This document shows positions 21,190-23,275 of a stretch of DNA of 23,275 nucleotides, piece after piece. A model generated the notes under the pieces. It had not been told where the DNA came from and made no database searches. It was given only the letters and a program-made list of their open reading frames with translations. The first letter of the stretch is position 1. The number at the start of each line of letters is the position of its first letter. Source of the stretch: Plantago elongata (lineage: Eukaryota > Streptophyta > Magnoliopsida > Lamiales > Plantaginaceae); the NCBI GenBank assembly GCA_036897095.1, contig JAYMSP010002612.1, positions 1-23,275 of the forward strand. The letters are read 5' to 3'. Position numbers and translations under genes: made by a program.

Positions 21190-21790
21190 CCAACCTTATT
21201 CATCCTTTGCTTCCTTGATTTCCAAATCCTATTATTTTTATCTCATACGTAATTTCATTGAAACTCTTAGTACAAATAGTGACGGACTTTTAGGTGATCC
21301 TTGTTGTAATTCATTGTTGGGATGTTGTTTTTTGTTGGTAATCCGAGGTACGGATTACCGAGCAATTCGTCATGGAATTGGCGGATTTGGTGTTCATGAG
21401 AACGGGTTCACCATTTAAAGGGGTTAATTCATGAATAGGCGGTTGGATAGCCGGTGCATGCAAAGTGGTGCTTTCGGTGGAATAATCCTTCTTCATAAAT
21501 AAACTCATAACTTAAGGTTAAGCCCTAGATCCAATTTATACTTGCTACTTGAAAGGTTATTCTAGGTAGTCAAGAGTTCTAAAGGAAATAAATAATTAAA
21601 AGCGATATGCTAAAATAATTAAAGATCTACCTACCTTATCATCTAGAGGAAATCTAGGGATTTCCTGATTACTTTAGACCTTTGGTTCTAAGAATATTCT
21701 CAAAAGATCTTAATGCTTAAAATAAAGATAACTCAAGTAATAATAGATACTCCACCGATACTGATTTTCTAGCCACTTTTATTAGAGCGG
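21190..21790. other. Probable nested insertion inside the Helitron remnant
   Basis: Helitron similarity stops near 21185 (VYYMRIM) and resumes near 21800 (IEDLIEKPTIAHTQFLQWM and upstream). The intervening 600 bp shows no transposase text, although the protein normally continues there with little interruption. It has one short minus-strand frame (21311-21508, MSLFMKKDYSTEST...) that I do not recognise. Terminal repeats were not found, so the element type is unknown. Confidence 0.4.
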
Positions 21791-21839
21791 TCGAAACTGG
21801 GATTAAAACGAATCCCATCATTCATCCATTGCAGGAACT

Positions 21840-22475
21840 GAGTATGTGCAATAGTAGGCTTCTCAATAAGATCTTCAATGAAATCACTGTCACAAAGTCT
21901 ATTCACTGTCAAGATGGAAAGACAATCACTCCACAGTGGGATCACGATGGTGTATGTCGTAGCCTATAATGTGCCACATTGCCTCACACACAGATACATA
22001 TCTACAATAGACGTAGTCTTTGACCTCTTATGATCTTAGCCCCAATCATATTGAATCCTTTGTTGACGTACTTGAACAAATACTTAGTCGAGTTTGTCTT
22101 GTTACACCACTCGACATTGATATGAGCACCGTACTTCATCAAGAGGAACAAATTGTATGGAACGACGAACCTATGGAGTTTTGTAAAACAAAAGTAAATA
22201 AACATTACAAATAAAGAGTTAATATTAATTATTAACGTTAAACAAACAACATGTTAAAGTCTAATAAGACTATGTAATAATTACGTATTGTCAACAATAT
22301 TAACATTCTTCTCGTGCGTCCATCTTCACGTCTCATATATATTGGGTACCAATTGCCATCAAAAGATGTGCGATTATTGAAGCTCTTTGGAAATTTCTTA
22401 GAGCATTTTTCCCATCGTGCATACATAGTGTTGTGGTATTAAGCGCCAATGTTAAACACAACACGTTTTCGGCTA
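21840..22475 (-). pseudogene. Helitron Rep domain, C-terminal part, frameshifted
   Basis: In order, on the minus strand: ALNTTTLCMHDGK, then [91 protein letters not shown], and DFIEDLIEKPTIAHTQFLQWM. These are hallmark stretches of the plant Helitron Rep region (the 'VPYN...[12 protein letters not shown]' block is especially distinctive). At least two frame changes and several stops interrupt it, and non-coding sequence about 22206-22300 separates two blocks. The upstream HUH catalytic motif is not in the window. Confidence 0.82.
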
Positions 22476-23100
22476 AACGCAACACAAAAAATTTGTAACT
22501 TGACGCAAATGCCCCTTGCCAAAACAAAGTTATAAATTGGTTGAAGAATTGAAAAAATTCTTTTATCGAAACTTAATAACATTAAAATCGAACACTAAAT
22601 AACAACTGTAAAAAAAATCAAAAATTTTATTAATTTTATTTTTTTGAAAAACATATTGGTTATGATAATGTTTATAAACATTAACAAAGTAATGGGAAAA
22701 AAAATGAAGAAATCTTTAAATGATGAAGTGGCTGGTTTTAAAACCGGCCATATCTTTTGGACCAGTTCAACATTTCTTTTTTTTTAATTTAATTTTTTGT
22801 TTTTTTATTGAGTTGATGAACTTGTCGGTTTTAAAACCGGCTACTTCGTCCTAAAACCGGCTACTTCGTCCTAAAACCGGCCACCTCGTCACATGGCCGG
22901 TTTTAAAACCGGCCATTTCCTGAAATGACCGGTTTTAAAACCTGTCAGTTTTTCCTAATCGATTTTTTTCTTTATGGAAATATAAACGTAGAGGAATAAT
23001 TATTTCTTAGAACATGGAATTTTAATCTGTGTAATTACATTATGAAAATACGCAACAGAATATTAGTTGAAAGCTAACAATTTTCTAAAATTTTAATTGA
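22476..23100. other. Non-coding stretch with palindrome cluster
   Basis: This stretch occupies the place where the N-terminal Rep sequence of the Helitron would be expected, but no transposase text is readable. It is AT-rich apart from the AAAACCGG cluster at 22731-22946. It may be a separate insertion that displaced the rest of the element. Confidence 0.45.
22731..22946. repeat. Cluster of CCGGTTTTAAAACCGG palindromes and 20-bp tandem units
   Basis: Four palindromes share the centre GGTTTTAAAACC: 22731-22748, 22826-22839, 22893-22916 and 22927-22946. The third is a perfect 24-bp palindrome running from ATGGCCGG to CCGGCCAT. Between the second and third lie two exact 20-bp copies (22841-22860 and 22861-22880, unit ending TAAAACCGG) and a partial third. 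The CpG-containing block stands out against the AT-rich flanks. Confidence 0.9.
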
Positions 23101-23274
23101 CTACAACGTAAACCACTGACATAGTCGAATGGCATGATGTTGTTGCCAATGCATTGTTTTTGCCTCAGTTACATACTCCCACTTTGGCCACAGTGGTGGA
23201 AGTGTACTTTCTCGACCAACGCGGAGTCTGAACCAATGATTTTGGAAAACGCGACTTTCCACTCTTGATCTACC
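23101..23274 (-). other. Short open frame running off the window edge, unrecognised
   Basis: The minus strand is open for 58 codons from the window edge to TAG at 23101-23103, ending WPKWEYVTEAKTMHWQQHHAIRLCQWFTL. The composition is Trp- and His-rich and I do not recognise it. It could be the C-terminal end of a gene or transposon ORF starting beyond the window, or chance. Confidence 0.2.
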
Positions 23275-23275
23275 G

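Larger units (their letters stand above)
18983..22475 (-). mobile_element. Degenerate Helitron (Rep/Pif1-helicase) remnant
   Basis: Minus-strand fragments in the correct N-to-C order match the plant Helitron transposase: Rep C-terminal part (21840-22475), linker (20590-21185), then Pif1-type helicase (18983-20583). Every part carries frameshifts or stops, so no active protein can come from it. I did not find the diagnostic ends (5' TC, 3' CTRR with a preceding hairpin), and the HUH nuclease part of Rep is absent between 22475 and the window end. A probable foreign insertion splits it near 21190-21790. Confidence 0.8.

Overview
This window looks like nuclear DNA from a flowering plant, most likely a eudicot. 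The non-coding DNA is AT-rich, the genes have many short GT-AG introns, and two multi-exon genes belong to plant families: an MLO protein and a full-size ABCB transporter. Both sit among decayed transposon-type sequence. I cannot name the species.

Layout: (1) 1-365 is AT-rich with three back-to-back perfect stem-loops at 193-281. (2) 366-5556, minus strand, is a degenerate multi-exon gene of the plant 'mobile-domain plus Ulp1 (C48) protease' type. Its introns are filled with a 21-bp repeat whose sense-strand core is TGAGATCATAG. In the middle of the gene, 66-114 bp phase-1 exons have been tandemly duplicated, and the introns between them consist almost entirely of these repeat units. Several splice sites lie inside the repeat. 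(3) 5557-6729 is a non-coding gap between divergent genes. (4) 6730-11603, plus strand, is an intact 14-exon MLO gene (498 codons) resembling Arabidopsis MLO1. (5) 12257-17228, minus strand, is an intact 10-exon ABCB / P-glycoprotein gene (1283 codons) of the ABCB4/11/21 type, convergent with MLO. (6) 17229-18982 is non-coding and holds microsatellites, a tRNA-like SINE remnant and a 58-bp tandem duplication. (7) 18983 to about 22475, minus strand, is a wrecked Helitron Rep/helicase gene with frameshifts, stops and a probable nested insertion. (8) 22476-23275 holds a cluster of AAAACCGG palindromes and a short unrecognised open frame at the edge.

The two intact genes are unrelated membrane-protein genes, and nothing in the sequence suggests shared function or regulation. 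The most unusual part is the pseudogene at 366-5556, where a minisatellite appears to form introns and carry their splice sites. All exon coordinates come from reading splice consensus and protein similarity by eye, without transcripts or database searches.
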